From Amia ocellicauda (lineage: Eukaryota > Chordata > Actinopteri > Amiiformes > Amiidae): a DNA stretch of 64,000 bases. The stretch lies in NCBI RefSeq assembly GCF_036373705.1, contig NC_089852.1, positions 32,501,707-32,565,706 of the forward strand, given 5' to 3'. The notes beneath the pieces are model-generated. The model saw only the letters and a program-made list of their open reading frames with translations. It searched no databases and was not told where the DNA came from. Positions 11,640-22,365 of the stretch are shown one piece after another. The stretch's first letter is position 1; every line of letters begins with the position of its first letter. The position numbers and the translations under genes were made by a program.

Positions 11640-11990
11640 CTCCCTTGTGACAGTTTTGTTATACAGCAACCCCTCCCCCTTGGGCAGTGCTTCCGACTTG
11701 AAAGATAACAATAGGTTGCGAATGCAACCCCGGTTATTTGAAAAAGGAAGCACTGCCCAAGGGTTGCAAGGTCTGCAGAAGTCCTAGCTCCCGGCAAAAC
11801 CTGCGCTGACGTCACATTTTATAGAACATGAAGTGGGAAGGGACCTGTTCTGAGTGATGGGCGCAGTAGCTTTGATAGAGTGACGTTTTGGATCTGGTTC
11901 CTATGGAAGTGCGCAGAAACCCCTCGCCCTTGGGCAGTGCTTCCTTTTTCAGATAATCGGGGTTGCATTCGCAACCATAATTTTAGGAAG
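11640..11990. repeat. DIRS terminal inverted repeat structure
   Basis: A segment of about 55 bp with 'cttgggcagtgcttcc' and 'ggttgcattcgcaacc' occurs twice in opposite orientation, around 11700-11765 and 11925-11980. 'ggttgcgaatgcaacc' is itself near-palindromic. Inverted repeats at this place, after the recombinase, fit a DIRS end. The sequence between the arms has no gene. Confidence 0.65.
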
Positions 11991-12520
11991 TTTCCCTCTA
12001 AGGGATTGTCAACCTAAAGCTCAGTGATGGTTTAATCCAGCCCTGTGTTAAGTAATGAGCACAATCTTACTCAAGTATATTTCACTCTAAATCTGGAGTG
12101 TGCATTCCTGATAGACTCCAAACCTGACCTCTAGTGCTGCTTACAGTGCCTGTTGTTGATTTTTCTTTTTCATGTAAATAATTGGTTAAATTGCTTTAAT
12201 TATGTCTGATTTATTGTTTGTCTTGATAGTCGAACACTTATAAGTGAAAGAACCATTGTTACGCAGGACATACAGATCAACCCATACCAAAAACATTGTT
12301 AATAGATTTTGTAAAATATATATTTATACACAGAATATATGTTACATATAGTGATGGCTCGTTTTTGATTCTTTATTTTTCTTTATTGTTTTATTCTAAA
12401 TGTATGTTTTTTTGCACTTTGTGTATTTTTGTTTAAATACCTTATTCAAATTTAGTTTTCACTAATTGCTTTATTGTTGATTTCTATTATTACATGGTGT
12501 TTTTTTCACAACGAGCTTGT
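11991..12520. other. AT-rich intergenic, no gene
   Basis: No domain, no transposon ends and no RNA gene recognised. Confidence 0.6.
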
Positions 12521-13270
12521 CCTGTCAGCCCTTGGAGTGACTGTAGCACTTATGACTGATTATTTCCAGCTGCGCCACGAACCATTTTGGGTGATAAAAA
12601 CCGGGCCCCACAGTTGCAAAGGGGAACCCAGATCGGAGAAGGGGCAGTGAGAGACAGAGCATGAGCCACGATAGATGGAGGGGAGAAGGCGGTGGCTCTC
12701 TCTGGGCAGGAGAGGGACCAGGGGAATGTTTGAAGTGAGGGCAGGGAAGAGAGGCAGTGGAAGAGGGGGTGAGTAACCAGCCTATGCCCCAGGGTCGAGC
12801 CAGCGGAAGAGCTGGTGAGCAGAAGATGGGTGTTTGTCCTGACCACTGCGTGTGCCTGTGGCAGTGCGGGGAAGATAGGCATCCCCACGAGCTCAAGTTT
12901 CCCTGACCGCTCACTCGGGGGCCCATGGATGGGTGGGAAGGGCCGTGTACCCAGGAGCCGCAGACCCCTGTCTTCTGTACCCTGGTACCCCAGCCGAGAG
13001 AGTGCACCAGCCGGCAGACGGAACGAGAGAGAAAGCGCACCAGCCGGTAGACGGAATGAGAGAGAGAGAGCACCAGAAGGACCAAGAGAGAGAGAAAGAG
13101 CGCACTAGCCGGACCGAGAGAGAGCGCACTAGCCAGCAGAGGGACCAAGAGACAGAGACGTCACTGGATGTGGGCATTCCCAAGCACGAAATAGAAGTGG
13201 AGAAACACACGGCAATAATAATCAGCACCATGGTGGACTGCGTCCTTAATTTGCAAGCTTTACTACTGTC
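12521..13270 (+). repeat. purine-rich unclassified repeat with ~40-bp tandem units
   Basis: From about 13000 to 13155 a degenerate unit of roughly 35-45 bp ('accagccggcagacggaacg', then 'agagagagag...') repeats four to five times. The preceding 'gggtgataaaaaccgggcc' could be an LTR TATA region. Overlapping frames here (12525-13148 minus, 12933-13376 plus) are low-complexity and not convincing genes. Confidence 0.5.
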
Positions 13271-14860
13271 TTTGAAACCCTATTTAACCATCAAAATTAA
13301 ACTCATTCAGCATCTACACACAGCACAGATACATTGTAAAAAACAAAACAAAACAAAAATGCGACATCACATATAGACAAGCAGAAACGAAAATACAGCT
13401 GTACAAATATGCAAAGATAACTCAGCCTTTTATTTTTATTTATTTGTATTTATGCATTAAGGGATTTACACTGATTTGCTATTTCAGACATTCATTATGA
13501 ATATACTTTGTATGAGTGGCTACATTTTCATTCATTGTGTGGCATATTTTTACTTTTATTCTTGTTTAAAAAACAATGACTGTAGGCTAGCCTATTTATT
13601 ATGAATGCGGCTTGTTTTGGGGGCAAATCAATAAACTGTCAGACTATCTCAGGTGATGTTAATGGTTTGATGGGAAATTCTGCTTATTGATGAAGTCTGG
13701 GATGATGGTCCCAAATCACTGTTGCATTGTCCCTGTTGCCAGAGACCACAACAACGCTCTTATGTTTTGAAAGTCACCTTCAGTTAGCGTCTGCTAACAA
13801 ATACATAATAATAATACATTGTCAGCACTGCTGGCGTGTGATTGCTCGCAAAGCGCATCACTGTCCACAGCGCTTATTGTGCATTTGATCTTCTCTTACT
13901 GTAAAATATGTATGTTTTGTGTAATTTGACCCTGTGCTAAGAAAATGTATTCATAAATTATCATGCGCAAATTAACCAGGGACACATGACTCGTAGGGGC
14001 ACTGAATTCGGCATAACACCAAAGAAACTGCCCGTAAGGACCAGTTAATGACCAGTTAAGGGGGGTCATCGGAGGACCAGACAGCATTTTATGTTATATT
14101 TATATTTCGAACCACCCAAACTTTTATTTTTGCCACTTTCGGGGTGGTCCACGTCTTAATTAGGGGGGTTAACCCCCCCAATCCCCCCTGTAATTCAAAC
14201 TCTGCTTTCCAGGAGGAGAAGTAGAGGAGTAGCAGTACCAACGAAGGGAGCGTGATCGACTTGTAGGGTTATTTGAGAGGGATAGATTGGAGATGGAATG
14301 AATTCGATGCATCTTCCTTGACAGCTATCTTTTGACATGAACTTTAACGTGAGCTAGGTGTGCTATGTGTTTACAGATGTTTCAGTGATGTTTCCTTCTG
14401 GCCGCTATAGGGGAAATGCTTAGTTTTAGTTAGGGATATTAGTTTTATAGTTTTAATAGAGGTCTTTTCTTATTAGGTTTTATCGTAGTCATTAAATTGA
14501 ATTTGCATCCCCTTTTTCAAGTATTGTGCTGCGTAATTGGTTTTCTTCATTTCTGTGTATTAACTGTAAAATCTTGTTGTACTGATCCTTACCTGGTGTC
14601 CTGCTGGTGTGCCGAGATCCAGACGTCCTGTGCGGGGGAGGGTGTAGGTTTGAAAAGGGTAAAAATCTGAGTGGCGTAGTCCTTGGTTAGGGTGTTCCTG
14701 TGCCAGTACACCCATGGCATGTGACATATTTAGAAATCATATATTGTGAAAATGTGTTTAAAATTATATTTTCAATATATCTGTAATATATAAACTATGC
14801 CGTTTTAATATTGTTAAATAATTTTGACAAAATATAAATACTTACAAAATATGTCTAATA
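13271..14860. other. intergenic, no gene
   Basis: The region is AT-rich, with a GC-richer patch at 14110-14240 and 14590-14660 that may be repeat debris. No recognisable domain on either strand. Confidence 0.55.
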
Positions 14861-15067
14861 CAGTGAGGGAAAAAAGTATTTGATCCCCTGCTGATTTTGT
14901 ACGTTTGCCCACTTACAAAGAAATGATCAGTCTATAATTTTAATAGTATGTGTATTTTAACAGTGAGAGACAGATTAACAACAAAAAAATCCAGAAAAAC
15001 GCATTTCAAAAAAGTTATAAATTGATTTGCATGTTAATGTGGGAAATAAGTATTTGACCCCTTCGAC

Positions 15068-16081
15068 TTAGTACTTGGTGGCAAAACCCTTGTTGGCAAT
15101 CACAGAGGTCAGACGTTTCTTGTAGTTGGCCACCAGGTTTGCACACATCTCAGGAGGGATTTTGTCCCACTCCACTTTGCATATCCTCTCCAAGTCATTA
15201 AGGTTTCGAGGCTGACGTTTGGCAACTTGAACCTTCAGCTCCCTCCACAGATTTTCTATGGGATTAAGGTCTGGAGACTAGCTAGGCCACTCCAGGACCT
15301 TAATGTGCTTCTTCTTGAGCCACTCCTTTGTTGCCTTGGCTGTGTGTTTTGGGTCATTGTAATGCGGGAATACCCATCCACGACCCATTTTCAATGCCCT
15401 GGCTGAGGGAAGGAGGTTCTCACCCAAGATTTGACGGTACATGGCTCCATCCATCGTCCCTTTGATTCGGTGCAGTTGTCCTGTCCCCTTAGCAGAAAAA
15501 CACCCCCAAAGCATAATGTTTCCACCTCCATGTTTGACGGTGGGCATGGTGTTCTTGGGGTCATTCCTCCTTCTCCAAACACAGCGAGTTGAGTTGATAC
15601 CAAAGAGCTCAATTTTGGTCTCATCTGACCACAACACTTTCACCCAGTTCTCCTCTGAATCATTCAGATGTTCATTGGCAAACTTCAGACGGGCCTGTAC
15701 ATGTGCTTTCTTGAGCAGGGGAACCTTGTGGGCGCTGCAGGATTTCAGTCCTTCATGGCGTAGTGTGTTACCAATTGTTTTCTTGGTGACTATGGTCCCA
15801 GCTGCCTTGAGATCATTAACAAGATCCTCCCGTGTAGTTCTGGGCTGATTCCTCACCGTTCTCATGATCATTGCAACTCCACGAAGTGAGATCTTGCATG
15901 GAGCCCCAGAACGAGGGAGACTGACAGTTATTTTGTGTTTCTTCCATTTGCGAATAATCGAACCAACTGTTGTCACCTTCTCATCAAGCTGCTTGGCGAT
16001 GGTCTTGTAGCCCATTCCAGCCTTGTGTAGGTCTACAATCTTGTCCCTGACATCCTTGGACATCTCTTTGGTCTTGGCCAT
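15068..16081 (-). pseudogene. Tc1 transposase with stop and lost catalytic Asp
   Basis: The natural start is the ATG at 16081 ([14 protein letters not shown]); the frame upstream of it is terminal-repeat sequence. HTH repeats ([20 protein letters not shown]) are followed by [11 protein letters not shown] with the first catalytic Asp. The second motif reads [10 protein letters not shown], so a Tyr occupies the position where this family has the catalytic Asp. A TAG at 15278 cuts the frame just before the SPDLNPIEN motif with the final Glu. That frame stays open after the stop to about 15068. Both defects make the protein inactive. Confidence 0.9.
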
Positions 16082-16123
16082 GGTGGAGAGTTTGGAATCT
16101 GATTGATTGATTGCTTCTGTGGA

Positions 16124-16220
16124 CAGGTGTCTTTTATACAGGTAACGAGCTGAGATTAGGAGCACTCCCTTTAAGAGAGTGCTCCTAATCTCAGCTCGTT
16201 ACCTGTATAAAAGACACCTG
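16124..16220. repeat. 97-bp palindrome inside Tc1
   Basis: The arm 'caggtgtcttttatacaggt' at 16124 is repeated in reverse complement ending at 16220, with a spacer of about 9 bp around 16168. It lies just upstream of the transposase start and could form a long hairpin. I recall the same palindrome in other copies of this fish Tc1 family. Confidence 0.85.
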
Positions 16221-16452
16221 GGAGCCAGAAATCTTGCTGATTGATAGGGGATCAAACACTTATTTCACTCATTAACATGCAAATCAATTTATAACTTTTT
16301 TGAAATGCGTTTGTTTTTCTGGATTTTTTTGTTGTTTTTCTGTCTCTCACTGTTAAAATACACCTACCATTAAAATTATAGACTGATCATTTCTTTGTCA
16401 GTGGGCAATCGTACAAAATCAGCAGGGGATCAAATACTTTTTTCCCTCACTG

Positions 16453-17237
16453 TATACAGATAAATTCACACACACAGGCCCCTTAAAACCAACAATTCAA
16501 GGAGAGTCGAGTCATGTGATGGTACCTGCTCCTCTGTACAGTGAGATGCTCCTGTCCGATGAATAGACGAAGGCAGTTCTGTGCTCTCCAGCAAGCTGAT
16601 GTAAGATATAGTGTGAATCAGGACCCAGGAGAATATCTTTACCACAGTGTCTGAATGGTGATAAATAAACACTTCTAGTATCATGTAACACTATGTAAAA
16701 CTAATTTCCTCTTGCTAACACTGGGTGATCAATCATCAGGGATATCCAGATATTGTCCTATTAATCACAGGACTATTTTAACTTCTAATGAAAAATAATA
16801 ATAATAATGAGATAAAGAAAACATGTTTGTTGTTGTTGTTTGATTGTTTTTGTATTGTTTTATTTAGTATTTTTATTCTAACAGCAATATACATGAGAAA
16901 CATGATTTACCATATTTCTATAAAAAATTAAAAGAAAAACATTTGTCAATTTAATGTTAATCAAATTCCAACAAATATCCATAAAATACATATAGCCTGA
17001 ACACGATGAGTAGGGAGGGAAAGTATCTGAGATTAAGCCAAGAAAAAATGCTATTGAAAAAATAAAACCTTTACCAAATGTCTATACTTTAATGTGGTCG
17101 CCTTATATTGTTTTGGATGCCAAGTATTTAACAATTATATTACTTTTAAAATGTAAGTCTGTAATTGTGCCCTTTGAAATGACATAGAGTGCTCTTGGAA
17201 TGGCAAACACATTGTGGATACCCATTGTGGATGAGTA
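16453..17237. other. receptor-cluster spacer with a duplicated segment
   Basis: Segment 16490-16780 resembles 19290-19570: both carry 'gtaagatatagtg', a 'cctcctgta/cctctgta' block and 'gggatatccag'. This points to an old tandem duplication of receptor flanks. No coding sequence is recognised. Confidence 0.5.
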
Positions 17238-18179
17238 TTATAGGATTGGCCATATCAGTTTATGATAGAGTAATTTTTTAGTTTTTTCTCTGAGTTTTTT
17301 ACTTCTTAATCCATAGATAATTGGGTTTAGTAAAGGAGGTAAGATGAGAAAGTATACAGAAAGAAGAACCCGGATGACTAGAGGAACGTGCTCCATATGA
17401 AATCTACTCTGAAACAGTTCAAACAAAGAAGCAACAAAGAAATTGATGACAGTCACTAAATGGGGAACGCAGGTGTTCAGAGCTTTAGATCGTGATGCTG
17501 CAGATGATTTTAAACAGATTCTGAGGATCTGTACGTATGAATAGAGAATGAGGAGAAGCAGGGGAATAATAAAAACAACATTGAAAAATGAAGCTAGAAT
17601 GTTGTTAACAGTGATGTCGACACAAGCAAGTTTGACTACTGAATAGTTGTCACAATAGACCTTTTCAATTATTTTTTTGCACAATGGCAGTTGACTAGTT
17701 GAAATTACTGTTACTGTAGTTGCAGCAAAGGGAAGAAGCCAAGTCATGGCTATAAGTTTATATACTCTTGATGGAGACATAATGGTGCTGTAGTGAAATG
17801 GGTGACAAATAGAAACATATCTGTCATACCCCATCACAGCTAATGTCAAATACTCACATATACCATATGTGTGCAAACAATATATTTGCATTAGACACGC
17901 TGTGTGAGAAATGTCATGAATGTCAGATAAAATATTGACTAAAAGAGCAGGGCACAGAGCAGTACTCCCATACAAACCGTTAACCTGTAAACTGCATAAG
18001 AACATGTACATGGGCTCATGAAGACTGCTCTCCACACAAATCACACAAATAATAACTGTGTTAGCAGCTACTGTTAGCATGTACATTAGAAGTATTATTA
18101 TAAAATATAAATATTGCAAATCCCCAGTTTCTTTGTATCCTGTCAATAAGAGTGACGTCGTGTGTGAGGTGTTTTCCAT
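17238..18179 (-). CDS. olfactory receptor, intact, single exon
   Basis: The 313-residue seven-helix GPCR is of the normal length for fish class I odorant receptors. It would sit in the olfactory sensory neuron membrane and signal through a G protein. Landmarks are Asn40 in helix 1, LHEPMY at 53-58, Cys95 for the extracellular disulfide, MGYDRY at 116-121 (the DRY-type motif), SY at 214-215 in helix 5, KALNTC at 232-237 and PPLLNPIIYG at 281-290 in helix 7. An N-glycosylation site, NTS, begins at residue 3. The start is the first ATG and fits this N-terminus. The frame is unbroken. The ligand and subfamily cannot be read from sequence. It shares the PPLxNPIIYG form with the receptor at 51123, so the two are likely relatives. 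Confidence 0.95.
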   Translation of the reverse strand: MENTSHTTSLLLTGYKETGDLQYLYFIIILLMYMLTVAANTVIICVICVESSLHEPMYMFLCSLQVNGLYGSTALCPALLVNILSDIHDISHTACLMQIYCLHTYGICEYLTLAVMGYDRYVSICHPFHYSTIMSPSRVYKLIAMTWLLPFAATTVTVISTSQLPLCKKIIEKVYCDNYSVVKLACVDITVNNILASFFNVVFIIPLLLLILYSYVQILRICLKSSAASRSKALNTCVPHLVTVINFFVASLFELFQSRFHMEHVPLVIRVLLSVYFLILPPLLNPIIYGLRSKKLREKTKKLLYHKLIWPIL

Positions 18180-19666
18180 GGCATTCTGGTATCAGGTAGA
18201 CCTAGTGAAGAAAATATTTAGTTGCTAAGGTCACATACACAAACATGTTATATGTTTTGGGTTGGATTTGTTGTGTCTTTGAGAACTCCAGCAAAGACAG
18301 AGACACTTCCTAAGTTTTCTTACCCAGGGTGAGGGTACTGCTTAGGGTACATATATATGATGTTAGTTCAAACACATTTCTTGCAAAAAGATAGAATACT
18401 GTCAGTGCATTGGTGTAAAAACATTGTCTTGGAATTGATTAGAATTGACAGATTATAATGGTTTTCAAAGAAAAATAATAGTTAAGTTACACATAGTAAT
18501 TTAAAATGATCAGAGAATACAGGTTAATACAACACTTCTGAAATGTGATTTGTTGTCATTTTGCTGCAGACCTTCTCCTTTGTTAGCACAACTGTGTAAA
18601 CTGTAGACTGTCCATCACACAACCTTAGTCATGTATCAGTAGCAGTGTCATCCCTTACATGTTAATGCTACTTAGCCTTCCTTTTAACCCTCATGTCAAG
18701 TTCATGTCAGTGAGGTGAGAGTATGGTGACCCTATAACTCCACTGCCACCAGGACACTTTCAGACAGGAAGTGCTTTGAGGGTTGCCTTTAAAGTTAAAT
18801 ATATTAGCATGACAATTATACATTATACCTATATTGGTATAATGAGATGCATATTGGTGCTTATTACAATGCGTAGCAAACCAATAACTCCAACAACATT
18901 CTTCAGTATTCTTACCATTGAGTGAAGAGCTGTTGATCAACGTTAATAAATCGATTGGCAGAGAACTTGCATGTTAGCATTTACATGCAATTGAATATGA
19001 ATGAACAGGAGAGAAACAGAGACTGCTAACAACACTGTTTAAGTGCAGTGCAACAGTGATCAAATTAGCAGTGGTGTAAATAATACCTGATTTCAATGTA
19101 CATGTCTACCGTCCAAAAGTGTCCTGGACACCAAACAGCTTTATGTTCAGTAGGCTAGAGTCAGATGACTAAGCCAGAACTTTAATTTAAAAAGCATTTG
19201 CAATGAATTTATTAAAATAACTAAGGCATTGTGCCTAAGTATTATAGTATGTATAGTTCTCAAGTCTTTGTAGATTTTCAGAAAATGAAAATTGACTCCT
19301 TCTATTATGGTCTCAAGAAAAGAGTAATGTCTTTTGATAGTACCTCCTCCTGTATAAAATGCGATGTTCCTGTTCATACAGCAGACCAGTTCTGTGCCAT
19401 CCCAAATGCTGTTGTAAGATATAGTGTAAATCCAAACACATGAGAATTATTTCACCATGGTAATATGTTGTTAGGAACCAGATCTATTTAATTAAACTAT
19501 GGAACACTGTTTGTCTGCTGCTGGATAATGAATCACATGGGATATCCAGGTCTCTTAAACAGTATTTGTACTGTAATGAACATTATCTGTTACAGCACTC
19601 ATATTCATTAAATAACACAAACCTTTTTTTCCATAGCAATTAAAAGGTTAAGCAGGATCTTAAAAC
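18180..19666. other. upstream region of olfactory receptor 1
   Basis: This 5' flank of the minus-strand receptor has no coding domain. Segment 19290-19570 is the partner of 16490-16780 and may be promoter or non-coding exon sequence copied with the genes. Confidence 0.5.
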
Positions 19667-20956
19667 CATCCATCTATCCATTATTTTTCAGTAACTACTT
19701 CATCCAGTACAGGGCAGTAGTGGACTGGCCATCTGGAGCAATGGGATGGACCGATGGACTGACCCAAAAAAAACGAAAACAAAAAACATTATCTCCCGGC
19801 CCAGGCTGTCCAATGGGGCCAGCCCACTCATTATATAATGTAATGGGATGGAATGTTACATTTAATATCTCAGAGATCATCCAGGGCTTTGCAATGAAGT
19901 ATAGCACGAATATGTCAGATTTCCTTGAGCAAAACAGGACTGGCTGCAGCCGTAGGAGTGCCTCTTCCCTCACACATACCCGTTGGCAGTGACATAGTCA
20001 TGAGAGGTTGATTTAAATTTCTTTAAAAATTATGGAAAAACAACACAACAAAAAAACGCAAAAGTGGGGCTTTAAAGTTAAGGGAGAAAAAGTAAAGTCC
20101 CGTGAGTCAGATGCAATAACATGTAGGGAGCGAACTGACTTATTCAGTAGTAGTGCTGCTGCTATGCCAGCAATGCCCCTGCCTAAGAAGATGCTGTAGC
20201 CCCGGCCTGGTTTATACAACGCAGTTAGTAGCAGAAGAAGGACAACGGAAAAGTCAATGCAGTGACTGCAGCCGAAGTGGTAGGCAATTGGGAGCCATGG
20301 CAGGAAGGGAGACAAGTAACACAACATTAATATTTTGCTATTTAATAGGGATGTAAATAGTTCAGTTTAATCATTAACAAATTGATATATGTTTTTTCTT
20401 TAAAATTTATTGTAAGTAAAATAACCATAGGAACGAATGGGAAAAAAATATTTATTCTGGTTTTTGGACAATATTATTTTCGTTTATTGGTTTTGCAACC
20501 GAAGACACAAGGTATCTACAAAACATATCAAATTCAGATTAAATCACTTACATATTATATAGAACAGAAGGACAAGGAGACAGAAACAAGAATAGAAGAC
20601 AGAGAATATGAAAGAAGGAAAGTATATGAGAAGTCATGTGACAAATAAAAGTACAATAATTTAGACAGTGGATTTGAGCTGCAATATGTCAAAATAAGAT
20701 AAATAGCGTTACTAGGCAGTGTAAAACCTTTCAGTGGAAGCAAGAAGTGTAAACCTGATTTTTCTCCAGGTGAAGAAAATTCATCACATCTCTTACCCGG
20801 GGAGTGAAAGTGGGTGGGGCAGACTGCTTCCAATGGAACAAAATCGGTCATCTTGCTAGCAAAGTGTAGAAGACCAATGTGCCTAACTGTGTATTGGGCT
20901 GGGTTACATGACTGGGAATTACACCAAAAACTGCTATAAGAGGAGAAGGCTCGAGG
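19667..20956. other. intergenic with minor repeat debris
   Basis: The motif 'ccatccatctatccattatt' at 19667 is a common fish dispersed repeat start. The segment 19720-19990 has an open plus-strand frame without any domain that I know. Nothing supports a gene. Confidence 0.45.
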
Positions 20957-21444
20957 TGTCACGGTCTCACCTGCTATTCCTTCAGCTCACCACCAGAGGT
21001 CTCTCTCTCCCGAGTATTAATCCATGTGCTTCTTTCTCTCAGTTCCCGGATCACTCAGTCACATTACATTCCTTTTATTCACGTGCACTTGTTCTGTCTT
21101 TCCCCTCTCCCTATTGGTCTTTCACCCTTTACCCAGTCATCCCTTTCTCCCTAAACACAGTATATAAACCCCTTTGTGCCTTAGTATAATCGCTAAGTCT
21201 TGTCTTCTCTTCTGAAACATTTCTGAGCATTCTTCCTTGTTTACCTACCGTGTTTAGACTCCTGTTTTCCTGTCCCTGATCACCTCTTTTGGATCTCCCA
21301 GTTTAACCTGTTTGCCTGATCGAGCGACCCTGAACTGTTCCTGTTTTCCCTTCTGGATTTCCCCTCTTGGATTGTTTGCCTTTCTGCTTTGCTACTAGGA
21401 GCCTGCACTTGGATCTATACACCTTGCCTTTGAGAAACGTTACA
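20957..21444 (+). repeat. probable solo LTR
   Basis: The 488-bp segment starts TGTCACGG and ends GTTACA. It contains a TATATAAA box near 21163. The flanks CGAGG (20952-20956) and CAAGG (21445-21449) differ by one base and could be a 5-bp target duplication. No internal coding region is adjacent, so a recombined solo LTR fits best. A diverged relative may lie at 50027-50512. Confidence 0.6.
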
Positions 21445-21506
21445 CAAGGGGTGTATTTAAGATTTGTGAGAGAGATTCAAATATAGAGTTCCAGAATGGG
21501 GCTAAC

Positions 21507-22152
21507 TTAGGACACAACCAGTACATGTGAATAAAGTTCGTGTAATTTAGCCACATCAGCACTGAAATCGGGAAATTTATATATTCGCCTCCCCTGAAGA
21601 TCTAGATCTCCCTTCTCTCTCGACAGCCATAGGATGTTCTCCTTAACCTGGAAGTAGTGCACCCTAAGAATAATGGGATGAGGCCTGTCTCCTACCTTAG
21701 GTCTTGGCATTAGCGATTGATGAGCACGGTCCAGAACTGGGGGGAATCCAACTTATCCTTTGGGATCCCGACCCTCCACTCCTTCCGCAACACTGATAAC
21801 AGGGCACGTTCCTCCATCCCCTTCCACCTAAATCCTCTACTTTCCTTTTCAGCATCTCGTTCTCTGTAGAAAGACTGCTGCAGGAGGCTTCCAGCTCAGT
21901 CACCATGCCAGGGATGTCGCTCAGAAATCTCTCTACCCCCTCCAGCCGGCTGCCATACGAGTCAACGGTACTGTGGAATAGCTTCACGCTTTTTGGATCT
22001 AAATGATTTTATCGACCTCTGTATCTTGTTCACCGTTGTGATAAGAAAGGCCAGGTCTCCACCATTCTCCGGTGGGGGATTGCTGCCACTAGTCAGGCCT
22101 GAATCCGAGTCACATCCATCACTGGCCCCTTCTTGCTTTTCTGCTTGGACAT
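21507..22152 (-). pseudogene. LINE (L1/Tx1-like) ORF1 remnant
   Basis: The minus strand reads as an ORF1-type RNA-binding protein. An ATG at 22152 opens a short Lys/Ser-rich start. Piece 21987-21697 has a coiled-coil-like stretch (LSTENEMLKRKVEDL). Piece 21710-21507 has the RPKVGDRPHPIIL and LSREKGDLDLQGRRI blocks near the end of the RNA-recognition region. The pieces are in different frames, with breaks near 22000 and 21800. No ORF2 follows. The remnant is 5'-complete but broken, and ends near 21507. Confidence 0.75.
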
Positions 22153-22304
22153 GTTGTAAAAATGAAACTTATAATATTCTGCAGCTAATCACTTAAAATA
22201 AATAAAAGAAAAAAACCTGTTTGTTGAAAAAAATCGAAATATCGCAGGAGCTCTCTCTTCACACATCTACACAGAAGCCATGCTCAACAGCACCCCCTTT
22301 TGGA

Positions 22305-22305
<1 letters not shown>

Positions 22306-22364
<59 letters not shown>
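22306..22364. repeat. (ATT)n microsatellite
   Basis: About 19 ATT/TTA units without interruption. Confidence 0.95.

Positions 22365-22365
<1 letters not shown>

Larger units (their letters stand above)
8306..11990 (+). mobile_element. DIRS retrotransposon, degraded, with nested Tc1
   Basis: Plus-strand coding remains appear in the order reverse transcriptase, partial RNase H/methylase region and tyrosine recombinase. They are followed by a tail that is split by a Tc1 insertion and a TA microsatellite. Sequence at 8306 matches 60016 in the third DIRS copy. The tail holds inverted copies of 'ggttgcgaatgcaacc'-type sequence, as expected for DIRS inverted ends. Confidence 0.75.
14861..16452 (-). 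mobile_element. Tc1-type transposon, full length, inactive
   Basis: The inverted ends CAGTGAGGGAAAAAAGTATT (14861) and its complement (ending 16452) are flanked by TA on both sides. Length is 1592 bp. The transposase lies on the minus strand. A shortened copy of the same family is at 25406-26048. Confidence 0.93.

Noticed and set aside
12525..13376. Overlapping frames of 207 and 147 codons on both strands
   Set aside because: Purine-rich tandem repeat sequence, low complexity on both strands.
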